DNA from: Microvirga zambiensis WSM3693
GTDB taxonomy: Bacteria > Pseudomonadota > Alphaproteobacteria > Rhizobiales > Beijerinckiaceae
NCBI RefSeq assembly: GCF_016735695.1
Contig: NZ_JAERQD010000048.1
Location: 1-44,449, forward strand
Length of the DNA stretch: 44,449 bases
Direction: 5' to 3'
Position numbers and translations under genes: made by a program. The stretch's first letter is position 1, and each line of letters opens with the position of its first letter. Positions 1 through 8,399 of the stretch are shown piece by piece. The notes below the pieces were generated by a model. It saw only the letters and a list, made by a program, of their open reading frames with translations. It did no database searches and had not been told where the DNA came from.

Positions 1-2
1 TC

Positions 3-101
3 CGGCTGTCGTTCTTCACCTATCTCGGCGACCGGCTCGGCCTGAATGGGGATCAGCCGAGAATTCCGCCGCTCGCCATTCTTGTGGCCCAAGGATCCTG
101 A
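3..101 (+). pseudogene. C-terminal remnant of a transposase
   Basis: An open frame runs in from the window edge and ends at a TGA at 99-101. It reads RLSFFTYLGDRLGL followed by a short proline-rich tail (IPPLAILV). This resembles the C-terminal end of large rhizobial transposases, by memory of the family rather than by alignment. Only the last 32 residues are inside the window, so no catalytic residue is visible and family assignment is uncertain. It may be the distal end of an element of the same type as the N-terminal fragment at 7552. Confidence 0.35.
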
Positions 102-487
102 GGCTTGGCCCCAATCTGCTCTGCTGACCGGGACAACGACGAAGCCATCATAAGCTAAGCTATTGATAGAAAACAGCATAGCTGCACGAGCAGAAGTGAA
201 GAAAGTCATCACTACGATGTGGAGGACGAGTTTAAGCTGTCTCTCAAAACTGCATCAGCCCGGGCTGGAATGACCACCTGCTCGGCTTGGATCAACCGCG
301 GACAGGATCCCCATTGAGCAGCCGCCGAGTCGCTAAAGTCTTTGTTTTTAGGCCATTTTTGCCAGACCTGGGGGGAAGCTCTCCCCTCTCCGGCTGGTTA
401 ACAAAGTGACTTGAGAGACGGCTTCAAACGATAGTTTGGACCGGGCATTCGAGACTATACATGGCCAATCGTGGGAAGTGGCAATCA
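102..487. other. Intergenic stretch, no gene recognised
   Basis: No open frame with a convincing start and recognisable product was found on either strand. The stretch separates the transposase remnant from the possible broken repC start. It probably contains the junction at which the replicon was rearranged, but I see no clear inverted repeat or target duplication. Confidence 0.4.
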
Positions 488-652
488 TTACAAGCTGATG
501 CCCCCTCGCCTCGTTTCGCGGCCGTAGACATGTTTCGTGAATCGAGAGTTCATCTTGTTCGACGGGCGAGCAACCCCTTTGTTTCGGTTCCCAACATCTG
601 AGCCAAATGGTGTGGCGGGATGACTTTGTTTGAAGGTGATCCCGGGCGCCAT
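488..652 (-). pseudogene. Possible truncated repC start (54 codons)
   Basis: Reading leftwards from repB, an ATG at 652-650 is preceded by a GAGGGTGG ribosome-binding-like stretch and opens a 54-codon frame that ends at a TAA (490-488). Its start contains SHPATPFGSDVG. A TPFG motif close to the N-terminus is a feature I associate with RepC initiators of RepABC plasmids, and the 150-base gap from repB is normal for repB-repC spacing. The rest does not read as RepC, and no RepC-length frame follows. My reading is a repC gene cut shortly after its start, but the resemblance is short and could be chance. Confidence 0.25.
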
Positions 653-682
653 CGCCACCCTCAAAAAAATATGACACCAACC

Positions 683-715
683 GGAAGAGGTCCTGACGTT
701 TCAGGGACCTCTTCC
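683..715 (-). promoter_or_regulatory. Strong hairpin between repB and the repC position
   Basis: GGAAGAGGTCC (683-693) and GGACCTCTTCC (705-715) form a perfect 11-bp stem, extendable by TGA/TCA pairs. On the minus strand a run of seven T (669-663) follows about 14 bases after the stem. In RepABC plasmids the repB-repC gap carries a counter-transcribed RNA and a terminator-like leader hairpin that controls repC. Position and shape fit that leader element. It could also simply be a terminator for repAB. Confidence 0.5.
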
Positions 716-801
716 AGATGACATGTCGAGGATAGTTGAAGGCGAAATCAAACCGACTCAGCGGCGTGATAGGCCTCGCACTGTCGGATCCCTCCACCTG
801 A

Positions 802-1875
802 CTATTCAGGCTTTGACGATGCGTGGAACTCCGAAAATAGAGACTCCATTCGTGATAACAGAAAGTCACCAAAGTCGGGGGCAACCTTATGGTCGATGAC
901 GAGTGAGAACTTGTCACTCGACCTTGTGATTTGCGCGACACGAATGCCGTTGGATGCAATCCAAGGCTCTGCGCGTGCCCGCTCCTCGTTGGTGCCAAGC
1001 AACTTAAGCAACATTTCGAACCGGCCATCACTGTCGCGGTCGAAGAAACCGGGGCTTGCAATTGCGGCACGAGCCTTATCGTGCAAGCGCCTGGATAGCT
1101 TTTCAGCAAACTCCTGCCAGCGTCTCGTTCCAATGCTAGGGGCGGGACCTATGGCCTCGATGATGTCCGTAGGAATGCTTCCGATCGTCGAGAGGAGCTT
1201 TGACAAAGTGCCTTTGTCGGTGCTCAGCGCTTGCATAATAACTTCGCGCTTGAAGCCCCGCTCTTGAAGTCGAGATGCGAAGCGAGCTTTCTCGATAAAC
1301 GAAAGATTCGTGCGCTCGTTATTTTCCTGACCTTGCGCGACGACTAGCTGCTCGTCCGTAAGCTCACGTACGACGGCACGGACCATGGTGCCAAGTTCCG
1401 TGATGGCACGATGACGGCGATGTCCGTAGGCAATTTGGTATCGTCCAAGTTTCTCAGGATGAGGGCGAACCAAAATCGGTACAAGTTGGCCCTCAGAGCG
1501 GATGGCTTCGACAAGCTTTCGATGATCTTCTTCAGATGGAGCCATTCTATCAGGAACGAATGAAGCGTCGATGTCATCGGGGTTCAACTCTACAACTGAC
1601 TGACCCGCTGAGAGCTGTTGTTCTAACTTCTTCACCCTTTCGACTGACTCTGCTGTCTTAGCGATTGTCTCAAGCGGAGAGGTGCGCAGTGGCCCGCGCT
1701 TGAGCGCAGCTAACGGACCTGATTTCAAAAGGGGCCGGTCAGAATCTATTGCCTTGGTTGCCGACCCATCGTCAGCCAATGTCTCTGCCAGCTTCGCCTG
1801 GATTTCGGCGACTGTATTTGTCGGTGGCTCTGCATTCGATGCGGTGTCGTCAACAACCATGACCTGACGTGCCAT
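802..1875 (-). CDS. repB: Plasmid partitioning protein RepB (ParB family)
   Basis: This 357 aa DNA-binding partition protein would bind the parS-type palindromes upstream of repA and load them onto RepA. Numbering from MARQ, an N-terminal tail (1-95) is followed by the ParB core with LVPILVRPH (about 131-139), GHRRHRA (151-157) and NNERTNLSFIEKARF (185-199), then a helix-turn-helix region. The RepB-specific C-terminal domain begins near 'IPTDIIEAIGPA' (234 on). I chose the ATG at 1875 because it overlaps the repA stop (TAATG) and has GGGGGAGG just upstream; a longer frame from a TTG at 1890 is possible. It is translationally coupled to repA. No intact repC follows at the expected place. Confidence 0.93.
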   Translation of the reverse strand: MARQVMVVDDTASNAEPPTNTVAEIQAKLAETLADDGSATKAIDSDRPLLKSGPLAALKRGPLRTSPLETIAKTAESVERVKKLEQQLSAGQSVVELNPDDIDASFVPDRMAPSEEDHRKLVEAIRSEGQLVPILVRPHPEKLGRYQIAYGHRRHRAITELGTMVRAVVRELTDEQLVVAQGQENNERTNLSFIEKARFASRLQERGFKREVIMQALSTDKGTLSKLLSTIGSIPTDIIEAIGPAPSIGTRRWQEFAEKLSRRLHDKARAAIASPGFFDRDSDGRFEMLLKLLGTNEERARAEPWIASNGIRVAQITRSSDKFSLVIDHKVAPDFGDFLLSRMESLFSEFHASSKPE

Positions 1876-3080
1876 TACTGCCTCCCCCAAGTGCTGCGGA
1901 TTCGCGCTTCAATCTCACTATTAACTAGATCAACGGACTCCATCGCACGGTCGTAGGTGCCCTTGTGAAACTTTTGCCGATCGACTTCATAGATCGTTTG
2001 CTTGGTTAGGCCAGCGTCCGCAATGGCAGTACTTTTTAAGATCGTGTTCTCAAGTACCCTCGGTCCAAATATTGATCGTAGGTATCCGACCATCTGGTTC
2101 TGTGGACCGTCGTTCGGCTCATAGCGTGTAATCAGATAGCCCATCCAATCGTAATCTTCCTTAGATCCGGCATTAGCCAGAATGTCGACGGTATCGGAGG
2201 TCATTCGGAGGAATTGGGCCATGGAGAGAACATCTAGCATCTGCGGGTGAACAGTAATGAGCAGCGCCGATGCGGCGTAAAGCGCTGCCATGGTCAAGTA
2301 CCCTAGGTTTGGAGGGCAATCCATGACGACGACGTCGTACATCTCTGATACGGGGTCCAGCGCCTGCAGAATTCTGGTGTAGAACATCGCTACGTCCTGG
2401 GCTTGCGGAGTAGTGGTCTCAAACTCCATCAACTCGAGGTTTCCAGGAATGATATGTAGATTTGGGATGTAGGTAGAGCGAATGACGTGCTCGATCCCGA
2501 CACATTCGTCATCATATCTGAGCGCACCATAGAGCGTCTCGTTTGGGCGCACGTCGAGTTCAGGTTGGTGGCCGAAAAGCGTTGAAAGGCTTGCCTGAGG
2601 ATCGAGATCAATTGCGAGGACGCGATATCCTCTCAGGGCGAGATATTGCACCAAATGAGCGGATGTTGTTGTCTTAGCGCTTCCGCCCTTGAAGTTGATG
2701 ACAGAAATGATCTGGAGCTTCTCGCCATCCCTTCGGTGAGGAATGTATCGGCGGGCCGATTTTGTATTCTCAAGAAACTCGCGGATGAGGTTGATTTCCT
2801 CGATGGAGTAGGTCCGCCGTCCCGCTACCGGAGATTCAGATAAGGATACCTTCCCCTCAGCCGCCAGTTGACGAAGATATCCTTCATGGATACCGAGAAA
2901 CTTTGCGGCTTCGGCGGAGGAAAACCGGCGCAGGGTTTTCTTTGCCTTTGGCGGAAAAATTCGCTGCTGATGGGCTTGGAGCTTTGCGACTAGCTCGTTG
3001 GCATCAATCGAAATCTGCCTTCTGAGGCTCTGTTTGGCCGGACCTGGGGCGGTGAGGTCAACTAAGTGCTGTGCTGTCAT
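1875..3080 (-). CDS. repA: Plasmid partitioning ATPase RepA (ParA family)
   Basis: A 401 aa ParA-type ATPase that segregates the replicon and, in RepABC plasmids, represses its own operon. An N-terminal helix-turn-helix region (about 53-100, SSAEAAKFLGIHEGYLRQL) precedes the deviant Walker A motif KGGSAKTTT (131-139). The A' motif is LAIDLDPQAS (about 156-164) and the Walker B is VVVMDCPPNLGYL. The length and the LELMEFETTTPQ segment are typical of RepA from RepABC operons rather than of chromosomal ParA. The canonical KGGSGKTT glycine is alanine here, a variant that probably remains functional. The ATG start is supported by the length of the family. It forms a two-gene unit with repB. Confidence 0.95.
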   Translation of the reverse strand: MTAQHLVDLTAPGPAKQSLRRQISIDANELVAKLQAHQQRIFPPKAKKTLRRFSSAEAAKFLGIHEGYLRQLAAEGKVSLSESPVAGRRTYSIEEINLIREFLENTKSARRYIPHRRDGEKLQIISVINFKGGSAKTTTSAHLVQYLALRGYRVLAIDLDPQASLSTLFGHQPELDVRPNETLYGALRYDDECVGIEHVIRSTYIPNLHIIPGNLELMEFETTTPQAQDVAMFYTRILQALDPVSEMYDVVVMDCPPNLGYLTMAALYAASALLITVHPQMLDVLSMAQFLRMTSDTVDILANAGSKEDYDWMGYLITRYEPNDGPQNQMVGYLRSIFGPRVLENTILKSTAIADAGLTKQTIYEVDRQKFHKGTYDRAMESVDLVNSEIEARIRSTWGRQ

Positions 3081-3404
3081 AAGAGGCCTCGGGCAATTCT
3101 GCGCGGAATTGAGCGAAAATCGCTAAAAGTGCGCTGATCCGACTACGCCTCATAGGAGTTAATACTAGGTTAAGAACTGGGCCATTGAGGAGATTTTTCG
3201 CCTTAACTGCCGGCCCCCGACTGTGGTGCCTTTGAATATGCACCCCCCTCCCCTGCCGGAACATGGAACATGGTTTAACGAGCGCCATAGTCATAGAGGC
3301 AAGCCTGTTGTGCCGGACCGTTGGGTGGGGCAATCAACCTAAAAGCACTCCAGGGGATCAGTCAGTGAGTAGCGGCTGCACGGTGAGCGAAATAGAGTAT
3401 CAAA

Positions 3405-3420
3405 GTTGGTCGCGACCAAC
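3405..3420. promoter_or_regulatory. parS-type centromere palindrome, copy 1
   Basis: GTTGGTCGCGACCAAC is a perfect 16-bp palindrome that fits the RepABC parS consensus GTTNNNNGCNNNNAAC. The palindrome extends to 20 bp (AAGTTGGTCGCGACCAACTT, 3403-3422). It lies about 325 bases upstream of the repA start, a usual place for RepB-binding sites. Confidence 0.85.
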
Positions 3421-3514
3421 TTAGCCTCAGTGGCCCCGTGATAACTTTCGGGAGCCGTTGGGATAACCCACCTGCAGCGCTTCCGGCCCATAAGCGGAGC
3501 AACTTTATTTCAAA

Positions 3515-3530
3515 GTTGGTCGTGACCAAC
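3515..3530. promoter_or_regulatory. parS-type centromere palindrome, copy 2
   Basis: GTTGGTCGTGACCAAC repeats the first site 110 bp away with one change in the central dinucleotide (GT in place of GC). Both copies are preceded by CAAA, so they share an 18+ base core. This is a likely second, possibly weaker, RepB-binding site. Confidence 0.75.
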
Positions 3531-3836
3531 ATAAACTCATCAAATAGTACGCGGCGCGGCAAATACTCGACTGCGCCATTCTCGGGAGAGGGCCAGAAAC
3601 TGCTTGTACCGCCTTCGGCCCCTCCCCTGCGCAGCTTTTAGGAGTAAGTCGCTCGATACTCTCTGTGCAGATCTCGCTCATTTCATCAGCCGCCAGCACG
3701 AATGGCATGAACCAGTGATCCAATATGCCTTGGCCTGGGCTTAAACGAAAATCTATCAAAATCTTGAATCCATCCCTCGCGGATCGATTCCCTCATCGAA
3801 TTGGACGGCCCTGAGGCATGAGCGCGACACTGAGGG

Positions 3837-4094
3837 ATGCCTCACGACAAGATCCAGTATCTGGCCCTCGACCGACGCGACCCTTCCGCCAACATGGCCC
3901 GGTTCTACGTCCTCGCCGTCGAGACAAGCTTATTCGGCGATGTTGCCTTGATCCGCGAGTGGGGTCGGGTCGGCACCGCCGGCAGGCGCAAGATCGAGCT
4001 GCATGAATCCGAGCACGACGCCATGGAAGCCCTCGAGACTTGGCTGCGGCGCAAACAGCGGCGGGGGTACGTCCCTCGGCTCGATTGGCGGTAG
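3837..4094 (+). CDS. WGR domain-containing protein
   Basis: An 85 aa protein made almost entirely of one WGR domain. The defining motif is in LIREWGRVGTAGRRK (about residues 38-52), preceded by NMARFYVLAVETSLFGD and followed by an amphipathic helix ending in KRRGY, the standard end of stand-alone WGR proteins. WGR domains are found in PARPs and in bacterial proteins and are thought to bind nucleic acid; the role of the small rhizobial versions is unknown. The ATG at 3837 gives the usual family length. The gene faces away from repA and stands alone, with 130 bases before the next gene. Confidence 0.85.
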   Translation: MPHDKIQYLALDRRDPSANMARFYVLAVETSLFGDVALIREWGRVGTAGRRKIELHESEHDAMEALETWLRRKQRRGYVPRLDWR

Positions 4095-4224
4095 GGCTTC
4101 ACTTCGCAGAACTCCTGGTTTTCAATCAGGTCCCTCCCCTGGCGCTAATCTGTCCCTGATCCAATTTTCTCTCAGACAAGGCTCCAGCCGTTGGCCATAC
4201 ACCGATCATTGAGCATGAGGCACT

Positions 4225-5323
4225 ATGAGACGCAGAACCTTCACCCAATCTCTGCTGGCCCTGTCCGCTGCCCCACTTCTCGCCGATCAGGCCAAGGCGT
4301 CCCCTGCTCCGGCAGCTTCTCCGTCGGGTCCTCCGCTTATGAGCGGATCCATCACAGATGTGCCCGGGATCAAGATCGGTCATCATACCCTCACCCGGCG
4401 GCCGACCGGCTGCACTGTCATCCTGTGCGAAGATGGTGCTGTGGGCGGTGTCGACGTGCGCGGCTCCGCCCCCGGCACCCGTGAAACTGACTTGCTCGAT
4501 CCGACCAACGCTGTCCAGCAGGTCCAAGCCATTCTCCTGTCCGGCGGCAGTGCCTACGGCCTGGAGGCTGCCACCGGAGTGATGTGATATCTCGAAGAAC
4601 GCAAACTCGGGTTCAAGTTGCGCGCTGGAGTCGTTCCGATTGTGCCAGCTGCCATTCTGATGGACCTCGGCGTTGGCGACTTCACCATCCGCCCAGATGC
4701 TGAGGCCGGATACCAGGCTGCTCTGGCCGCCACGTCGGGTCCAGTCCGAGAGGGCAATGTTGGGGCTGGGGCGGGAGCAACGGTCGGCAAGATGTTCGGG
4801 TCAGCCTTCGCCATGAAGGGTGGTCTCGGAACAGCCAGCCATCGAGTTCCGGGGACTGACGTCGTGGTCGGCGCTGTCGCGGCCGTGAATGCCGTGGGCG
4901 ATATCTACCATCCCGACACTCGCCAGATCCTCGCCGGTGCCAGGCGGGAGGACGGGCGGGGGTTCCGAGACACGATGGCGGAGATCATGGGCGGCTACCG
5001 CGTCGTGACGTCGCCTGGCAGCTACACGACGATCGGGGGTGTGGCCACCAACGTACCGTTCAACAAAGCCGAGATGAGCAAGATCGCCCAGATGGCGCAT
5101 GACGGTTTTGCCCGCAGCATCAATCCGGTGCACACGATGTCGGATGGCGATACGATCTTCGCCTTGTCCACCGGCAAGGCTTCATCTGTCAGGGCCGATG
5201 TTCCCGCCATTGGGGGCGATCGCCGCCACCGTGATGGCTCATGCCGTGGCCCGTGCCGTTGTGCAGGCTGAGAGCCTGACGGAGCATCAACTCCCGGCCC
5301 ACAGAGACTACGTGAAACGTTGA
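4225..5323 (+). pseudogene. Decayed P1-family (DmpA-like) aminopeptidase
   Basis: The frame starts with a twin-arginine-like export signal (MRRRTFTQSLLALSAAPLL) and reads as a P1/DmpA-type peptidase (Ntn-hydrolase-like, N-terminal-residue cleaving, self-processing). Family blocks include ITDVPGIKIGHHTLTRRPTG, LLSGGSAYGLEAATGV, YTTIGGVATN and NPVHTMSDGDTIFALSTG. A TGA at 4585-4587 interrupts the frame exactly between GVM and YLEER, where the family normally has Arg, so a CGA-to-TGA change is likely. Near 5211-5218 an extra base in a G run shifts the frame; the true C-terminus (AIAATVMAHAVARAVVQAESL) continues in the next frame to 5323. The residue before the catalytic Thr is Tyr instead of the usual Asn. 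Two independent lesions make a functional product unlikely. Confidence 0.88.
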
Positions 5324-5472
5324 ACAGTGCCCTGGTCTCAGAGAACGGGGAGGGGCCTGGGGGCGCTACGCCTCTCTTGATGGCAGCCTTTCCGGCCCAT
5401 CGGCAGCTGCCCACTGAGCATAGGTCGCTTCACCTTAGGCCTTGCGCGTTAACCATATTCCCCGGCGAGGCG

Positions 5473-6435
5473 CTACGCCGCGTCCTTCGGGGATGTCGGC
5501 ACGGTCAGCCCAGCCCTTCGCGCTCGATCGAGTTGCTGCTTGACGGACGAGGCGTTCCATTTCGTCCCGCCGCGCGGGGTTCGTTCTCGCATGCGTTCGA
5601 GTTGGGTCGCAATGTCCCGCAGTGACAGATCCGGATCGGCCATAGCAATGCCAGCGACTAATGTCATGAGCCGGTCGTTAGACGAACGGGGAGGGGATTT
5701 CTGAAGCAGTTCTGGATCAGCCATGCGTTGAGCGACCAATTTCCGAACAGCGCGGCGAAGGCGTTCCTCCGTCCAATCCTGGCCCCATCCATTCAGAACC
5801 TGAACGACGTCGGCCCAGGGGTGGCTAGGCCGCATCCGCTTTACCGTGGGCATCCAGCGATCGGCTGAGGCAATGAGTGGGTTAAGATACCGCTTCTCTC
5901 GGGCAATTGTCAGCCGGCGGATGGTTTCCGGGCGGTGTTCCCTAACCCCGGGGTTGCCGAGAACCTTCCCGCGGGCTTTGGCGGCCCGTAGCCCGGCCTT
6001 GGTGCGCTCGGAGATCAGCGATCGCTCGAGTTGGGCCACCGCACCGAGAACCTGCAAAGAGAACATGCCCTGAGGCGTTGACGTATCGATCGGATCCTGG
6101 AGTGACCTGAAATGTGCGCCCTTCTTTTCCAGCCCTTCGATAACCTCAAGCAGGTGGCTCACCGATCGCGCCAGCCGGTCGAGGCGCACGACCACGAGCA
6201 CATCCCCAGCCCGGATCTCCTTGAGCAGTTGAGCGAGAACCGCACGGGCCCGGGACGCCCCCGAACCCTGCTCCCGATGGATCATGACGCAGCCGGCCGC
6301 CTTGAGCTCAAGGAGCTGAGCGTCCGTCATCTGGTCCTCGGTCGACACGCGGGCGTAGCCGATCAGGCGCCGTTTTGGGGTAGGGGAGGGGGCCATCAGA
6401 GTTGCCACTCTCGGTCTGGTTTTCGAGCTTACCAT
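5473..6435 (-). CDS. Serine recombinase (resolvase/invertase family)
   Basis: A 320 aa site-specific recombinase. The N-terminal resolvase domain begins with LIGYARVSTEDQ, with the catalytic serine at about residue 31. It continues with REQGSGASRARAVLAQLL and VVVRLDRLARSVSHLLEV (active-site arginines) and LGAVAQLERSLISERTKAGLRAAKARG, the long E-helix that leads to the DNA-binding part. The C-terminal 140 residues are longer than in Tn3 resolvase (about 185 aa) and may hold two helix-turn-helix units (SLRDIATQLERM near the end). The start is uncertain: ATGs at 6435 and 6396 both lack a strong ribosome site. It is the last gene of a minus-strand run behind the toxin-antitoxin pair and may move or stabilise this region. 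Confidence 0.92.
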   Translation of the reverse strand: MVSSKTRPRVATLMAPSPTPKRRLIGYARVSTEDQMTDAQLLELKAAGCVMIHREQGSGASRARAVLAQLLKEIRAGDVLVVVRLDRLARSVSHLLEVIEGLEKKGAHFRSLQDPIDTSTPQGMFSLQVLGAVAQLERSLISERTKAGLRAAKARGKVLGNPGVREHRPETIRRLTIAREKRYLNPLIASADRWMPTVKRMRPSHPWADVVQVLNGWGQDWTEERLRRAVRKLVAQRMADPELLQKSPPRSSNDRLMTLVAGIAMADPDLSLRDIATQLERMRERTPRGGTKWNASSVKQQLDRARRAGLTVPTSPKDAA

Positions 6436-6456
6436 AGAGAGGATATCGCTCGGAGC

Positions 6457-6888
6457 TTATACCGCCGCCAACAGGTTGGAGGTCGACCACGAGGGCCAGC
6501 CAGTCCCTGCGAAGTCACGATCATGGCTCCAAAGGTCGGCATCCAAGGTCCAGGCCAACGCCAGCAGATGAGCATCAGTCACGCTGCCGTTGCGGGACGC
6601 TGGCGCGTTCCTGAGCGCTGTTTCGGCCGCCGCTCTGTCCTCGTCGGCCACGTCCTCTCGAGCGATGATGGTCAGCAGATCAAGCAGGCTTTCCAGAATG
6701 GAGAGATCACTGGGTCTGATATGCCCAATTACCCTGTGGGCCTCGTCAAACGCTTCCTCGCTGGTGATCAGGCTTCGCCGCCCTGAGATCAGATCCAGAT
6801 GTGCGCCGGTCGTCGACCCTAGGACCGCTGCCACGAGGATGTTGGCGTCGACCACCAAGGCCGCCGGAACCACGCGTGGCCGGCTCAA
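6457..6888 (-). CDS. PIN-domain toxin (VapC-like RNase)
   Basis: A 143 aa PIN-domain protein, the size of VapC-type toxins that cleave RNA. The conserved acidic residues are visible: LVVDANILVA (Asp14), SEEAFDEA (Glu45/Glu49), VTDAHLLALA (Asp105) and LWSHDRDF (Asp123/Asp125), enough for the metal-binding pocket. The start is a TTG at 6888 that overlaps the antitoxin stop (TTGA), so expression is tightly coupled to the upstream gene. No other start gives the full first beta strand. The pair probably acts as an addiction module for the replicon. Confidence 0.88.
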   Translation of the reverse strand: MSRPRVVPAALVVDANILVAAVLGSTTGAHLDLISGRRSLITSEEAFDEAHRVIGHIRPSDLSILESLLDLLTIIAREDVADEDRAAAETALRNAPASRNGSVTDAHLLALAWTLDADLWSHDRDFAGTGWPSWSTSNLLAAV

Positions 6889-7115
6889 GGGCCAAACTCG
6901 CGATCAAGGGCCGCTTGCTCTTCAGAGGAGCGTTGGGCCTGCGCCTTCGCCAACGCCTGACGAAACCGTGCGCGAGCCGCCTCAGAAGCGGGCCGCAGGG
7001 GAACGAGCAGTGCAACTGTCCGCCCGTCGCTCTGCACCGGAACAGCTCCGGGCAGTTGCTCGATCGATGCCGCAGACAGTTTTTGAAGCTCTCTCATGGT
7101 AATTGCATGTGCCAT
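6885..7115 (-). CDS. Antitoxin partner of the PIN toxin (Phd/YefM-like)
   Basis: A 76 aa protein immediately upstream of and overlapping the PIN toxin. MAHAITMRELQKLSAASIEQLPGAV is followed by SDGRTVALLVPL, the layout of Phd-type antitoxins, whose N-terminal domain binds the operon promoter; the charged C-terminus (ARARFRQALAKAQAQRSSEE) would wrap the toxin. I chose the ATG at 7115 because the family begins there. A frame extends upstream to ATG 7163 (16 more residues), which lies only about 11 bases from a TATAAT box, and neither start has a clear ribosome site. Confidence 0.75.
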   Translation of the reverse strand: MAHAITMRELQKLSAASIEQLPGAVPVQSDGRTVALLVPLRPASEAARARFRQALAKAQAQRSSEEQAALDREFGP

Positions 7116-7173
7116 GGTATGTATGTAAGCCCGTAGGGCGCAGCTTTCAAGTGGCTTAGCCATCACTTGTACA

Positions 7174-7179
7174 ATTATA
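7174..7179 (-). promoter_or_regulatory. -10 box of the antitoxin-toxin operon
   Basis: A perfect TATAAT lies on the minus strand 59 bases upstream of the chosen antitoxin start. No good TTGACA is seen at 16-18 bases; TTCAAA lies about 21 bases upstream. The box is unusual in this GC-rich context, which supports a real promoter. Confidence 0.4.
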
Positions 7180-7551
7180 GGAGATTCCTGCTAACGATCG
7201 TTTGAAGACGTCTTTTAAGCAATTCTGTTAACCAGCGAACAAGGGCAAGACTTCCCTGAAGCCAGCGAAAATGCTTTTAAAACAAGGGCATTAGCGGCTC
7301 GCCTGATGAGACGAGGCCGACACAAGCCTCCGCGATCAGATTCCAAACGAAGCCATTGACGATGCCGCCGGCGAGAATAGTGCGTGGCCTAAGGCCACGC
7401 CGTAGTCAATTCCTGTTTAGCTTCCTCTGTTACAACTACGTCCAACTATATCAACCGATTAGCTTCCGGGACGAGGCGTAGCTTTCGGGGTAAGCGGGGC
7501 AGATTGGGGGCAGGGATTCCGCCAAACGGGTATTTGTGATTCAATCCAGGC
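7180..7551. other. Intergenic stretch, no gene recognised
   Basis: This gap separates the minus-strand toxin-antitoxin promoter from a plus-strand transposase fragment. No open frame with a recognisable product was found. The right part may be the outer end of the broken insertion sequence, but no inverted repeat partner is visible. Confidence 0.4.
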
Positions 7552-7985
7552 ATGAGCGCGTCCGGTGGTTCCGCCAAGCCCCTGTCCCAGAAGGCCCTGC
7601 TCCTGCTCGTCACGGATCTGACCGGCAAAATCGGGAGACTGGAGCAAGAGGTCGAGCGACTGCGCCTCGACAACAGCAATCTGCGCCTCGACAACCAAGC
7701 CCTGAAGGATGAGATCGCAAGGCTCAAGCACCTGCCGCCGCGGCCACCGTTCAAGCCCTCCGGTATGGAGAAAGCCACCGAGCCGCGAGCCACGGGTTCG
7801 GGACGGCGTCCACGCCGCGGCGCTAAATGGGATCGGGTCACCCGCGAGGTCACGCTGCAGGTCGAGGTGCCAACCGGCTCGCGCTTCAAAGGCTACAAGA
7901 CGGTGGTGCAGCGGGATCTGATCCTGACCGCGGAGGTGGTGCGCTACAAGCGGGAACGCTGGGTGACGCCCGACGGTCAGACTTC
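7552..7985 (+). pseudogene. N-terminal fragment of an IS66-like transposase
   Basis: The frame opens with ATG and reads as the start of a large transposase. A leucine-zipper-like coiled coil (LTGKIGRLEQEVERLRLDNSNL, about residues 25-60) is followed by PPRPPFKPSGMEKATEP and a basic region (GRRPRRGAK). Next comes VTREVTLQVEVPTGSRFKGYKTVVQRDL and VVRYKRERWVTPDG. This layout is common in rhizobial IS66-related or unclassified elements. The recognisable sequence stops at DGQT near 7985, where an unrelated coding sequence in another frame takes over. The DDE domain is absent, so the product cannot transpose. Confidence 0.7.
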
Positions 7986-8249
7986 CACCGCCTCGGTCCC
8001 TTCAAACGCCTCGCGCTCATCCGGCGCGTGTTCGGGCGCGCGGCGGTCAACGGGGCGCTGGCCGAGGTGATCGGCACGCTGACGCGGCAGGGCTACCGCT
8101 CCCATGCCTGCGACCTGCGCACACGGACCGTCGTCTGCGAACTCCTGTTGCGCAACCGCAGCCCGAGGCTCGCAGACCTGACCGACGAGGCGCTCGTCCG
8201 CCTTCAGGAAATCCTTACTGAATGTCTTGGAGATCGCCCAAAAGCGTAG
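7986..8249 (+). pseudogene. C-terminal fragment of an unidentified gene
   Basis: After the transposase break, a different frame carries about 87 codons with good coding character up to a TAG at 8247-8249. It contains FKRLALIRRVFGRAAVNGAL, then RTRTVVCELLLRNRSPRL and DLTDEALVRLQEILTECLG. I do not recognise the protein. The absence of a start codon and the fusion to another gene's N-terminus suggest that a deletion or element excision joined two broken genes at about 7985. Confidence 0.45.
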
Positions 8250-8399
8250 TTGTCAATTTAATTGGAACGTTTCACCTTGGCTTCTTCGGCGTGACTCACA
8301 TTCGTTGCGAGCACCGGTCGCTGCACCATGATAATATGTAGTAAATGGAATAGCACAGTACTGAAATTTGTGGCCATCCTATAGACGGAAGAGGAGATC

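Larger units (their letters stand above)
3081..3836. other. repA upstream region with parS sites, no gene
   Basis: About 750 bases with no convincing gene; short frames here lack recognisable products. The stretch should hold the repAB promoter and operator. It contains the two parS-like palindromes listed separately. The divergent WGR gene begins at its right end. Confidence 0.6.

Noticed and set aside
348..1133. Long minus-strand open frame overlapping the 3' end of repB
   Set aside because: It overlaps the conserved C-terminal coding of RepB in another frame and has low-complexity, Arg/Ser-rich composition; no family similarity.
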